Shown piece by piece: positions 49,873-57,486 of a DNA stretch of 64,000 nt. The notes below the pieces were generated by a model. The model did no database searches, was not told the DNA's origin, and was given only the letters and a program-made list of their open reading frames with translations. This stretch comes from an uncultured Clostridia bacterium (GTDB lineage: Bacteria > Bacillota > Clostridia > TANB77 > CAG-508): assembly GCA_944392485.1 (NCBI GenBank), contig CALXWO010000002.1, positions 87,133 to 151,132 of the forward strand, written 5' to 3'. How positions within the stretch are numbered: the stretch's first letter is position 1; the number at the start of each line of letters is the position of its first letter. Made by a program: the position numbers and the translations under genes.

Positions 49873-51924
49873 ATGGATAATAAAAAAGTAGATATCGATG
49901 AAGGTATTTCAAAATTTTTTGGTAAAAAAAGTATGGGATATTCAGAAGATCCATTATATCATTATGGAGAACAAGATGATAATTTAATGGATTATGATTA
50001 TAGTAAAGGTTTTTCAGAACATGCTAAAACTTTTAATTTAAAAAAGAGTGATATATTAACTATTGTAAAAGTAATAACAGAATCAGCTGCATATCAAAGA
50101 ACTTCTCAAAAGTCAATGATGGCAACAAAATCTAGCACAATAATACCACCAGAAAATGCAGATGAATTACAAAAAATTTTTAAGGATTCTGAAGCACTAA
50201 TACAAACAAGACAAACACATATGAGAGAAGTTGCAGATATTGCAAAACTTATTTCCAATGGTTTAGGATTAAATACAGATTTTACATACTTAATTGGATT
50301 ATTGCATGATATTGGACATACATGGAATGGGCATACTGGAGAAAGAATATTATCGATAATAGGACGACTAGATAATTGCGGATATATTGTTCATAATGCT
50401 ATGGGAGCATATATATTAGAGAGAGAAAATATAATTGACAGAGCTATAGAAGAAGTTAAACAGTTTAATCCAAAAGTTGAAGAAAAAAATATAAAAGAGT
50501 TCATGAGATATATTATAGATGGTGTCGTATCCCATAATGGAGAGGGAGTCGTTGGAAAAATTATCCCAGCAGATAAAACAGCTAAAGAAATGTCAGAAGA
50601 AATAAGAAAATGTTTTACAGAAAAAGGTTACGACAGAGAAATAATGCCAGCTACAATGGAAGGTGCTGTTATTAGATATGCAGATATTATTGCATATACA
50701 CGTTCAGATATATTAGATGCCTTTAGATTAAAGGATACTAATGGAGATAAAATAATTAAAGTTTTTGATGATGATTATTTATCTATAATAGGAACAGTAC
50801 TTGCAAGACATAATAATTATGAGAAAATGCTAACATTAGAAAATAAATTTTTATTAGAGATGTATGGATTATCAAAAAGAGTAGATGGATTTGAAAAAAA
50901 AGAAAGAACTCCAGAGGAAGATATTGAATTAGAAAGAACAAAAAAAGAAAGAGAAATTATTAGTAAAAAATATAAAGAATTTGAAAAGTATAAAATAGAA
51001 TATGCAAGAGAATATATAAGTAGAATTAAGCCAAAAAGTGAAGTAAAAACTAAAGTAACACAAATGATGCAAAATGTATTTATAAAAGATTTGGTTGAGG
51101 CAAGCAAAGGCAAAGATTATATTACGATGACTCCTTTAATGAGAAAAACATTATTTTCATTAAGAGATTTAAATGTTAGAAAAATAGTGCCTTATACTAG
51201 AAGGATTTTTGAAAGTGAAGGATTGCCACTTGCTGCAAAAGACTTAGTAGATATTTTTGCAGACGTTTTGGTAGATACTGGTGTAGCTTACAATTCTATA
51301 CCAGAAGATGTAAGAAAAGAAATAAAACCAACAAAAACAAAAGAGGAACAAGAAAAAACTATAGAATCATTAGAAGATAATAAAAATTTGACTTTTGAAA
51401 GGAAATTGTATCACTACTATAAAAAACAAGCACCTAAAAAAATTTCATATATGTATGGTAATGTTATGGAGGCCATGGAAGATATTGCAAAAAATGATAT
51501 TGAAATTGCATTAGGAGAAAAAGAATTTGATGGGGAATTAAAAGAAGTTTATGAGTCAGCTAAAATAAATCCTATAAAAAGAAAGATTGTAAGAGAATTT
51601 GGAGAAATTCCACAAGAAATGACAGCAGAAGAAAAAGAAAAATTAAAAGAAGAAATTTTGCAAGAAAGAGAAAAAGATGTTGAAAAAGCAATAGCTAGTA
51701 AAATGGCTATAGAATATATTGGAGGAATGACAGACAATACAATTTTGGCAGTCTTATTAGAAAAAAACCTTATATCAAGGAAGCAAGTAATAGAAGGATA
51801 CGGAAGAGCTGAACCAGGAAAGCAAACAACAGATTCAGGAGTAAAAAAACTTCAAAAAACTTTTGCAAACAATGAATCTATGATTTATCCTGATGATAAA
51901 ACAGATGAAGAAATTTGCTTATAA
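49873..51924 (+). CDS. HD-domain phosphohydrolase, dGTPase-like paralogue
   Basis: 683 residues, ATG 49873 after AAGGAG. HD motifs: RQTHMREVADIAKL, LLHDIGHTWNGHTGERIL, VSHNGEGVVGK and YADIIAYTRSDILDAF. A C-terminal IEYIGGMTDNTI matches the 765-residue paralogue at 23283 (IKYLGGMTDKGI). Extra charged helical insertions. Substrate unknown; a nucleotide phosphohydrolase role is inferred from the fold. Frame intact. Confidence 0.8.
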   Translation: MDNKKVDIDEGISKFFGKKSMGYSEDPLYHYGEQDDNLMDYDYSKGFSEHAKTFNLKKSDILTIVKVITESAAYQRTSQKSMMATKSSTIIPPENADELQKIFKDSEALIQTRQTHMREVADIAKLISNGLGLNTDFTYLIGLLHDIGHTWNGHTGERILSIIGRLDNCGYIVHNAMGAYILERENIIDRAIEEVKQFNPKVEEKNIKEFMRYIIDGVVSHNGEGVVGKIIPADKTAKEMSEEIRKCFTEKGYDREIMPATMEGAVIRYADIIAYTRSDILDAFRLKDTNGDKIIKVFDDDYLSIIGTVLARHNNYEKMLTLENKFLLEMYGLSKRVDGFEKKERTPEEDIELERTKKEREIISKKYKEFEKYKIEYAREYISRIKPKSEVKTKVTQMMQNVFIKDLVEASKGKDYITMTPLMRKTLFSLRDLNVRKIVPYTRRIFESEGLPLAAKDLVDIFADVLVDTGVAYNSIPEDVRKEIKPTKTKEEQEKTIESLEDNKNLTFERKLYHYYKKQAPKKISYMYGNVMEAMEDIAKNDIEIALGEKEFDGELKEVYESAKINPIKRKIVREFGEIPQEMTAEEKEKLKEEILQEREKDVEKAIASKMAIEYIGGMTDNTILAVLLEKNLISRKQVIEGYGRAEPGKQTTDSGVKKLQKTFANNESMIYPDDKTDEEICL

Positions 51925-52006
51925 ATTGCATAAAGTATTGATTTTTTCCATAAAATATATTAAAATAAATAAGATTTAATTATAATAATAGAAAAGAGGT
52001 AGTAAA

Positions 52007-52576
52007 ATGGCAGAAGTATATATGGCAGGAGATGTAAGAAATGGAACAACATTTGAATTAGAAGGATCAGTATATAAAGTAGTTGAATTTCAACATGTAA
52101 AACCAGGAAAGGGTGCAGCATTTGTTAGAACAAAATTAAAAAATGTAATAACTGGAGCAGTATTAGAAAAAACATTTAACCCATCAGAAAAACTTCAAGG
52201 AGCAGAAATAGAGAAAAAAGAAATGCAATATTTATATAATGATGGAGAACTATATTACTTTATGGATAACGAAACATATGACCAATTACCATTAAATAAA
52301 GAAGATTTAGGAGATACTTTAAAATATTTAAAAGAAAACATGAATGTAAAAATATTATCTTTTAAAGGAAAAGTTTTTGCAGTAGAACCACCAATGTTTG
52401 TGGAATTAGAAGTTACATATACAGAACCAGGATTTGCTGGTAATACAGCAGGAGCAGGCCAAACAAAGCCAGCAGAATTAGAAACAGGATTTTCAATAAA
52501 CGTACCTTTGTTTGTAAATACGGGAGACGTAATTAGAATTGATACAAGAACTGGCGAATATATGGAAAGAATTTAA
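52007..52576 (+). CDS. efp: Translation elongation factor P
   Basis: Rescues ribosomes stalled at proline runs. 189 residues, ATG 52007 after AAGAGGTAG. Three beta-barrel domains; the tip loop reads [17 protein letters not shown], with Lys at the position that is modified in some bacteria. The C-terminal signature [25 protein letters not shown] is slightly more than canonical in wording but clearly EF-P. Frame intact. Near relatives usually have the same downstream zinc-ribbon neighbour. Confidence 0.96.
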   Translation: MAEVYMAGDVRNGTTFELEGSVYKVVEFQHVKPGKGAAFVRTKLKNVITGAVLEKTFNPSEKLQGAEIEKKEMQYLYNDGELYYFMDNETYDQLPLNKEDLGDTLKYLKENMNVKILSFKGKVFAVEPPMFVELEVTYTEPGFAGNTAGAGQTKPAELETGFSINVPLFVNTGDVIRIDTRTGEYMERI

Positions 52577-52599
52577 ATTGTAGAAGGGGTTAATTTTAA

Positions 52600-53058
52600 A
52601 TGTCTGATTTTAATGCAAAATTTAAAAAAATATTAAATGACATAGAGGAAAACATACAAAATAAAGACGATTTAGAATATATAAAAGTCCAAATATTTAA
52701 TCTATATAATTTGTTCTTTGATGAAATAAATAGAATAGATGAACTTACAACTAAAAAAATAGAAACTATTACAAACACTCAGTCTCAAATGGAAAAAAGA
52801 GTAGAAAAACTCCAAAATCAACTAAGCAGTATAGAAAAAGAATTATATTTAGATGAAGAAGAATACGATTTTTCTATAGTATGTCCATATTGCAATAATG
52901 AATTTATAATAGAACATGACGAAAAAGCAAAAGAAGTAAGATGCCCAGAATGTAACAATATTATAGAATTAGATTGGGAAGAAAATTGCGAAGACCACGA
53001 AGGTTGTAATCATAATTGCTCAGAATGTGAATTTGATGATGAAGAAGATGACATGTAA
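52600..53058 (+). CDS. Coiled-coil zinc-ribbon protein (CD1247-like)
   Basis: 152 residues: an N-terminal helical part (1-88), then a zinc ribbon with CPYCNNEF and CPECNN, and an acidic Cys/His-rich tail (CEDHEGCNHNCSECEF) that could bind more metal. ATG 52600 after AAGGGGT, 23 bases after efp, the gene order seen in many Clostridia. Function unknown. Confidence 0.75.
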   Translation: MSDFNAKFKKILNDIEENIQNKDDLEYIKVQIFNLYNLFFDEINRIDELTTKKIETITNTQSQMEKRVEKLQNQLSSIEKELYLDEEEYDFSIVCPYCNNEFIIEHDEKAKEVRCPECNNIIELDWEENCEDHEGCNHNCSECEFDDEEDDM

Positions 53059-53652
53059 TTAAAAATAATTTAAAGGATTGACGGCTTGGCCGTCTTTTCT
53101 TATTGCAAAATGCAAATGAGCACCTGTTGTTGCACCATTTGTTGGGTTACCATTTGAATCTTTATATGGATTATTGGGGACATTATAAACATTTTTGGGG
53201 CCTACTTTTGCAATTACTTCTCCTTTATTTATATATTGTCCAACATGTACCAAAAAAGTAGGAGAAACATGTGAATAAAGAAATGTTAAATTTCCGTTTT
53301 CTATTTTTACTGTAAAGCCATTAGCTCCATAAAAATCAGCAAATGTTACAATACCAGAAGAACAAGCGATTATATTAGAACCTGTAGGAGCTGCAATATC
53401 TATTCCACCATGATAAGTACCTGCACCACTAGTTGGAGCGTTTCTATAGCCGAAATAAGAAGTAATTTTGTTATATCCGGGTGCTGGCCAAATAAAGTTA
53501 GAAGAACTTATATTAATAGAATTTGTATAGTTATTTGGATAGTAGGATGAAACATAACCATATTCGGACAGAGCAGGAATAAAAGTAGATAAAGAAAAAA
53601 TAAGTATAAATAAAATAAAAAAAACAGGAATAAAAAAAGAATTGAATTTCAT
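53059..53652 (-). CDS. M23 family metallopeptidase (LytM)
   Basis: Secreted or membrane-tethered murein endopeptidase, 197 residues, started at 53652 after GGAGGT on the minus strand. An N-terminal hydrophobic segment (residues 8-30) is followed by a short linker and the LytM domain: HGGIDIAAPTGS (metal His/Asp) and GAHLHFAIRKDG (HxH). It ends at the base after the convergent zinc-ribbon gene, with no space between. Confidence 0.92.
   Translation of the reverse strand: MKFNSFFIPVFFILFILIFSLSTFIPALSEYGYVSSYYPNNYTNSINISSSNFIWPAPGYNKITSYFGYRNAPTSGAGTYHGGIDIAAPTGSNIIACSSGIVTFADFYGANGFTVKIENGNLTFLYSHVSPTFLVHVGQYINKGEVIAKVGPKNVYNVPNNPYKDSNGNPTNGATTGAHLHFAIRKDGQAVNPLNYF
53080..53098 (+). terminator. 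Terminator embedded in the end of the convergent peptidase gene
   Basis: Perfect arms GACGGC / GCCGTC around TTG, then TTTT. It lies inside the last codons of the minus-strand peptidase and probably ends the efp transcript. Confidence 0.55.
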
Positions 53653-53737
53653 AAGACCTCCAGAAAATAAAAATAATTTAGATAAAAATATTTAGTAAAC
53701 AATAAAAATGAAATAAATTAAATAAAAGACAAATAGA

Positions 53738-53836
53738 TAGTGAAAAGTGAATAGTGAAAAGTACAAACTTGCCCCAATATTCCTACTTTGACTTTAGCTT
53801 TATATACTTTTAACTATTCACTCTTCGTTTTTAACT
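53738..53836. repeat. Family C palindromic repeat
   Basis: Arms AGTGAAAAGTGAATAGTGAA and TTTTAACTATTCACTCTT enclose a core with ACTTGCCC. Related units lie at about 39108-39210, 54567-54667, 56440-56490 and 57422-57470. Confidence 0.7.
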
Positions 53837-53856
53837 CTTGCCTTTGGGCAAGTTTG

Positions 53857-53931
53857 TGGCAGGGGTAGAAGGATTCGAACCCTCACAGGCGGTTTTGGAG
53901 ACCGATGTGCTACCATTAACACTATACCCCT
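53857..53931 (-). tRNA. tRNA-Trp (CCA)
   Basis: Minus-strand cloverleaf with acceptor AGGGGTA/TACCCCT, discriminator G and encoded CCA. The seven-base anticodon loop CTCCAAA reads CCA. Standard UGG decoding. Confidence 0.95.
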
Positions 53932-54002
53932 AAATTAGTTACTTAATTATATTAGCATAGAATATAAATTTATGCAAGGATTATTTAAAAAAATAACAAG
54001 AC

Positions 54003-54137
54003 AAACTGTAATTTGTTGTTGTGATGTGAGAGGTGTGAAGTGTGAGGTGTGCTTTTTAGAGCTAGGCTACGTAAGGCTTGCCCTAATTTCACACTTCCCA
54101 CATCCCACTTCTCACTTCTCATTCAAATTACAATTTA
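54003..54137. repeat. MITE-like repeat, family A
   Basis: Full copy with AAACTGTAATTTG and CAAATTACAATTTA ends and the CTACGTAAG centre. It separates tRNA-Trp from ssrA. An open frame crossing it from 53972 is not a gene. Confidence 0.87.
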
Positions 54138-54150
54138 TATACCAAAACCG

Positions 54151-54179
54151 TTGTAAATAATGCAAAAATATAATATAAT
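54151..54179 (+). promoter_or_regulatory. Promoter of ssrA
   Basis: TTGTAA 54151 and TATAAT 54174, 17-base spacer, 13 bases before the 5' end of tmRNA. Confidence 0.65.
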
Positions 54180-54192
54180 ATTATATGTACAT

Positions 54193-54550
54193 GGGGATGT
54201 AATTGGTTTCGACAGTAATTTAGAAGTATAAGCTGCGAGTAGTGGATGGTTGCTTTGGCCACTTAAAAAAAGCAAATTAAATATAAACGCTGATAATGAT
54301 AGATTAGCATACGCTGCCTAATAGTGCGGCGTCGTTTTACCGTAAAGCCTACTGATATGGATAAAGCGTCGAATAAAGTAGGAAACGAGCTTACTTTTTG
54401 TTTCGAAGGTAAGGGGTAGCATAGAAACTACTTAAAATTTTTGTTTGTTTGTTAATGAAAATTTTAGGGAAATCTAATAACAAACTACACTCGTAGATGC
54501 TTGTATGGAAAAATTATTGGACGAGGGTTCAACTCCCTCCATCTCCACCA
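54193..54550 (+). ncRNA. ssrA: tmRNA (SsrA)
   Basis: Rescues stalled ribosomes. The 5' end GGGGATGTAATTGGTTTCGAC and the 3' end GGTTCAACTCCCTCCATCTC plus ACCA form the tRNA-like part; the acceptor GGGGATG pairs with CATCTCC. The tag frame reads KLNINADNDRLAYAA followed by TAA TAG at 54319-54324, ending in the usual hydrophobic AA degron. Pseudoknot-like stems lie downstream. CCA is encoded. In an organism with frequent frameshift events, ribosome rescue could be in unusual demand (inference). Confidence 0.96.
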
Positions 54551-54566
54551 AACTCGCTTCCGCGAG

Positions 54567-54667
54567 AGTTAAAAGATAAAAGTTAAGAGTGAAAAGTAAA
54601 TTTGTAATTTAAGGGTAATCCTAAAAGCAAGTTTGTACTATTCACTCTTAATTTTTTACTTTTCACT
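54567..54667. repeat. Family C palindromic repeat
   Basis: Arms AGTTAAGAGTGAAAAGTAAA and TATTCACTCTTAATTTTTTA with a trailing ACTTTTCAC, directly behind tmRNA. A small AACTCGC/GCGAGAGTT stem precedes it. Confidence 0.65.
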
Positions 54668-54708
54668 AAATGATATTTATGATATAATTCCAAAATAAGG
54701 AGGAGAAA

Positions 54709-55605
54709 ATGTTAGAAAGAATTTATTTTAATTTGGAAGATAATGTAGAACTAGTAGGATTATTACAAAAACCAGATATTAATTTAAATACAGATGAAGT
54801 TGTAATATCAATACATGGAATGCAAAGTAATTGCTTTAAAAAAAGAGAAGATATTTTAGCAAAAAAGGCAAATGAAGCAGGAATTGCATATTTTGCATTT
54901 AACAATAGAGGAACAGAAATTATTTGTTATACAAAAAAAATAGATGGTACAAAAACATTAAATGGAGGATGTGCATACGAAGATGTTTTAGATAGCTATT
55001 ACGATATAAAGGGTGCAATAAGCAAAATGCTAGAACTTGGATTTACAAAAATACATCTGCAGGGGCATAGCTTAGGATGTACTAAAATTGTATATACTTA
55101 TAATAGATTAAAAAAAGAGAAAAGCAATATTTTAAACAATATAAAATCTGTTATACTATTATCTTTGGTTGACCTAGTAGATTTACAAAAATATGATTTA
55201 GGAGCAAAAAAATATAACGAAATGTTAAAACTAGCAATAGAAAAAGAAAAAAACGGAGAGGAAATGGATTTAATGCCAAGAGATTCATTTGACCATCCAA
55301 TTAGTGTAAAATCATATTTAAGATATTATAGAGATAATAAAGAAATAGACTTTGCAAAATTTAGTGATGAAAACTATGATTTTAAAGAATTAAACAATAT
55401 AGATGTTCCTCTGTTTTTAAGATGGGGAGAAAAAGATTTAGTTATACAAAATATTAATGAATTAATTCAATTTCTAAAAGAAAAAATAAAAAATAAAAAT
55501 TTAGATATTGATTATATAAGAAACACAGACCATGGATATACAGGTAAAGAAGAGGTTTTAGGAAAAGAAATAGCAGAATTTATTAATAAATGTAAAAAAA
55601 TGTAA
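54709..55605 (+). CDS. Alpha/beta hydrolase
   Basis: 298 residues, ATG 54709 after AAGGAGGAG. The fold is shown by VVISIHGMQSN (oxyanion region), FAFNNRGTE, nucleophile elbow LQGHSLGCTK, an acid in RWGEKDLVI and the late His in RNTDHGYTG. No signal peptide. Probably an esterase or lipase-like serine hydrolase; substrate unknown. Own terminator. Confidence 0.85.
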   Translation: MLERIYFNLEDNVELVGLLQKPDINLNTDEVVISIHGMQSNCFKKREDILAKKANEAGIAYFAFNNRGTEIICYTKKIDGTKTLNGGCAYEDVLDSYYDIKGAISKMLELGFTKIHLQGHSLGCTKIVYTYNRLKKEKSNILNNIKSVILLSLVDLVDLQKYDLGAKKYNEMLKLAIEKEKNGEEMDLMPRDSFDHPISVKSYLRYYRDNKEIDFAKFSDENYDFKELNNIDVPLFLRWGEKDLVIQNINELIQFLKEKIKNKNLDIDYIRNTDHGYTGKEEVLGKEIAEFINKCKKM

Positions 55606-55633
55606 AAACATATTGGCTTATTTATTATAAAAT

Positions 55634-55668
55634 GATAGATTTATTTTAATTTAAATCTATCTTTTTTT
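55634..55668 (+). terminator. Rho-independent terminator
   Basis: Arms GATAGATTTA / TAAATCTATC and a seven-T tail. Confidence 0.9.
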
Positions 55669-55692
55669 ATTCTTAAATTTTCCCCAAAAAAC

Positions 55693-55721
55693 TTGACACG
55701 TATAAAAACACGTATTAAAAT
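55693..55721 (+). promoter_or_regulatory. hicAB promoter with direct-repeat operator
   Basis: TTGACA 55693 and TAAAAT 55716 with a 17-base spacer. Two copies of ACACGTAT at 55696-55703 and 55708-55715 fill the spacer, spaced 12 bases apart. This is where the HicB ribbon-helix-helix domain would be expected to bind. Confidence 0.68.
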
Positions 55722-55744
55722 ATTAAATATAAGGAGTAATTTTA

Positions 55745-55945
55745 TTGAGAGGTTATTCTTCTAAGCAAATAATAAAAATTCTTACTAAAGACGGCTGGTA
55801 CCCATATGGTAAAGCAACAGGAAGTCATCACGCATTTAAACATCCATTTAAAGAAGGAAAAATAATAGTTCCACATCCAAAAAAAGATTTACCTATTGGT
55901 ACGGTAAAAAGTATAGAAAAGCAAGCAAAAATAAAATTAAGTTAA
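55745..55945 (+). CDS. hicA: HicA-family toxin
   Basis: A 66-residue small dsRNA-binding-like mRNA interferase. TTG start 55745 after AAGGAG. Typical sequence SSKQIIKILTKDGWYPYGKATGSHHAFKHP with the active His in GSHHAF and a basic VPHPKKDLPIGTVKSIEKQA ending. Paired with HicB 34 bases downstream. Confidence 0.93.
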   Translation: MRGYSSKQIIKILTKDGWYPYGKATGSHHAFKHPFKEGKIIVPHPKKDLPIGTVKSIEKQAKIKLS

Positions 55946-55979
55946 ATAGAGTATACTAATTTATTAGGAGGGAAATAAA

Positions 55980-56391
55980 ATGAAAAAAGATTATTATATT
56001 TATCCAGCTATATTTGAATATGCTAAAGATGGAATTTCAATATCGTTTCCAGATTTGCCAGGATGTATATCATGTGCAAAAACAGATGAGGATGCTTTAT
56101 ATATGGCAAAAGATGCTTTAGGATTATATATAGCTTGTTCTGAAGAAGATAACGAAGAACTAAAAGAGCCATCAAAACTAAATGAAATAAACTTAAAAGA
56201 AAATCAAAGAGCTGTTTTAATAGAAGTTAACATGCCACTTTTCAGAGAAGCTGTTCAAAACACATCAGTAAAAAAGACTTTAACAATTCCAAAATGGATT
56301 AATGATCTAGCAGAAAGAAATAATATAAATTTTTCTCGGGCTTCTTCAAATGGCAATAAAAGATAATTTAGGAATTAGTGAAAAACATTAA
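55980..56391 (+). CDS. hicB: HicB-family antitoxin, +1 recoding site at 56337
   Basis: Neutralises HicA and represses the operon. ATG 55980 after TAGGAGGG. N-terminal partial RNase-H-like domain (YPAIFEYAKDGISISFPDLPGC), then a C-terminal DNA-binding helix region (TLTIPKWINDLAERNNINFS). The frame breaks there: TCT 56334-56336, extra C 56337, then GGG. Skipping it gives NFSGLLQMAIKDNLGISEKH and 136 residues, the usual HicB ending. Unshifted reading ends after RASSNGNKR. It is the only CGGG site here. Confidence 0.9.
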
Positions 56392-56492
56392 AAATTATTG
56401 ACAAAATTGGTAAAAGAATATATTATATTTATCAAAGTAATAGTGAAAAATGAAAAGTGAAGAGCGAAGTGTACAAAACTCTTCGAGTTTTG

Positions 56493-56614
56493 AAAGGGAG
56501 TAGCTTAAAATTTACTAGTCAACATACCCGTTTCTACTGGCTAGTAAACCTAACTTAAGGTAAGCAAGACTTTTAAAGAAACATACAATTTTAAGGGGTT
56601 TCTTTAGAAGTCTT
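56493..56614 (+). promoter_or_regulatory. yybP-ykoY-like (Mn2+) riboswitch
   Basis: The sequence starts AAAGGGAGTAGC and contains CCTAAC and GTAAGCAAGACTTTT, the conserved boxes of the yybP-ykoY family, then a long stem AAGACTTTTAAAGAAAC / GTTTCTTTAGAAGTCTT. It precedes a HAD nucleotidase gene and a cation ATPase gene. These riboswitches sense manganese and often control exporters. I see no clear T-run terminator, so control may act on the ribosome site. Confidence 0.8.
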
Positions 56615-56635
56615 CATTTGTTTAAGGAGCAAATT

Positions 56636-57421
56636 ATGATATATGTAAATACCGAAAAAATAAATAAATTTAAAAAAATAGGTAATGATTATTATGTAAT
56701 AGCAGATTTTGACCATACACTTACAACTTCAAAAAGTACTGCTTCAATGGGAATAATTCCAAAGTTTTTAGGTGGAGAATGCTTAAAGCAAAGACTTGCA
56801 CTATATGAGCATTATAGACCTTTAGAACTTGATTATAGTATTGAAGCAGGTAGAAAACAAAAAATAATGAAAGAATGGGCAACTAAGAGTTTTACTTTAT
56901 TATCTAAATTTATAAAATCCAAAGAAATGATAAAAGATTCATTAAAAGAAGCAAATTTATGTTTAAAAGATGGAACAAAAGAATTTTTAAAAGAAATGTA
57001 CGAAAAAGATATCCCAGTAATAATTATGTCAGCAGGTGTTGGAAATATTATAGAAGAATTTTTAAAAGAAAATAATTGCTTATATAAAAATATATACATA
57101 GTTTCTAATTTTTTTGAATTTTCTGACGGTAAAGTATACTTAGATATAAACAATATAATTGCAACATCAAATAAAGAATATAGTAGAATACCAAAAGAAG
57201 TACAGGATAAAATAAAAGACAGAAAAGGTTCTTTATTACTAGGGGACTTAATAGAAGATTTAAAAATGCAAAAAAAGGAAAACCTAGAAAAAACACTAAC
57301 AATTGGATTCCTGGATGAAAATATTGAAGATGGTTTAGAAAGATATAATAAAAATTTTGATATAGTACTTACTAATAACAGCGATTTTAATGATATTAAT
57401 AATGTTTTTAATATAAATTAA
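56636..57421 (+). CDS. HAD-superfamily pyrimidine 5'-nucleotidase-like (UMPH-1 type)
   Basis: 261 residues. ATG 56636 after AAGGAG (an in-frame TTG at 56618 is less likely). HAD motif I VIADFDHTLTTSKST, motif II IIMSAGVGNIIEEF, motif III/IV region LLLGDLIEDLKM. The capping insertion resembles cytosolic 5'-nucleotidase III. It follows the manganese-type riboswitch; HAD enzymes need Mg2+ or Mn2+. Frame intact. Confidence 0.82.
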   Translation: MIYVNTEKINKFKKIGNDYYVIADFDHTLTTSKSTASMGIIPKFLGGECLKQRLALYEHYRPLELDYSIEAGRKQKIMKEWATKSFTLLSKFIKSKEMIKDSLKEANLCLKDGTKEFLKEMYEKDIPVIIMSAGVGNIIEEFLKENNCLYKNIYIVSNFFEFSDGKVYLDINNIIATSNKEYSRIPKEVQDKIKDRKGSLLLGDLIEDLKMQKKENLEKTLTIGFLDENIEDGLERYNKNFDIVLTNNSDFNDINNVFNIN

Positions 57422-57470
57422 TAATTAAGAGTGAAGAATTAAAAGTACAAAATTCACTCTATGAATTTTG
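57422..57470. repeat. Short family C unit
   Basis: Arms AGAGTGAAGAATT / AATTCACTCT. It separates the HAD gene from the ATPase gene. Confidence 0.5.
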
Positions 57471-57486
57471 AAGGAGGAATTTAAAT

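Noticed and set aside
53972-54160. Open frame of 62 residues
   Set aside because: It crosses a family A repeat and has no ribosome site.
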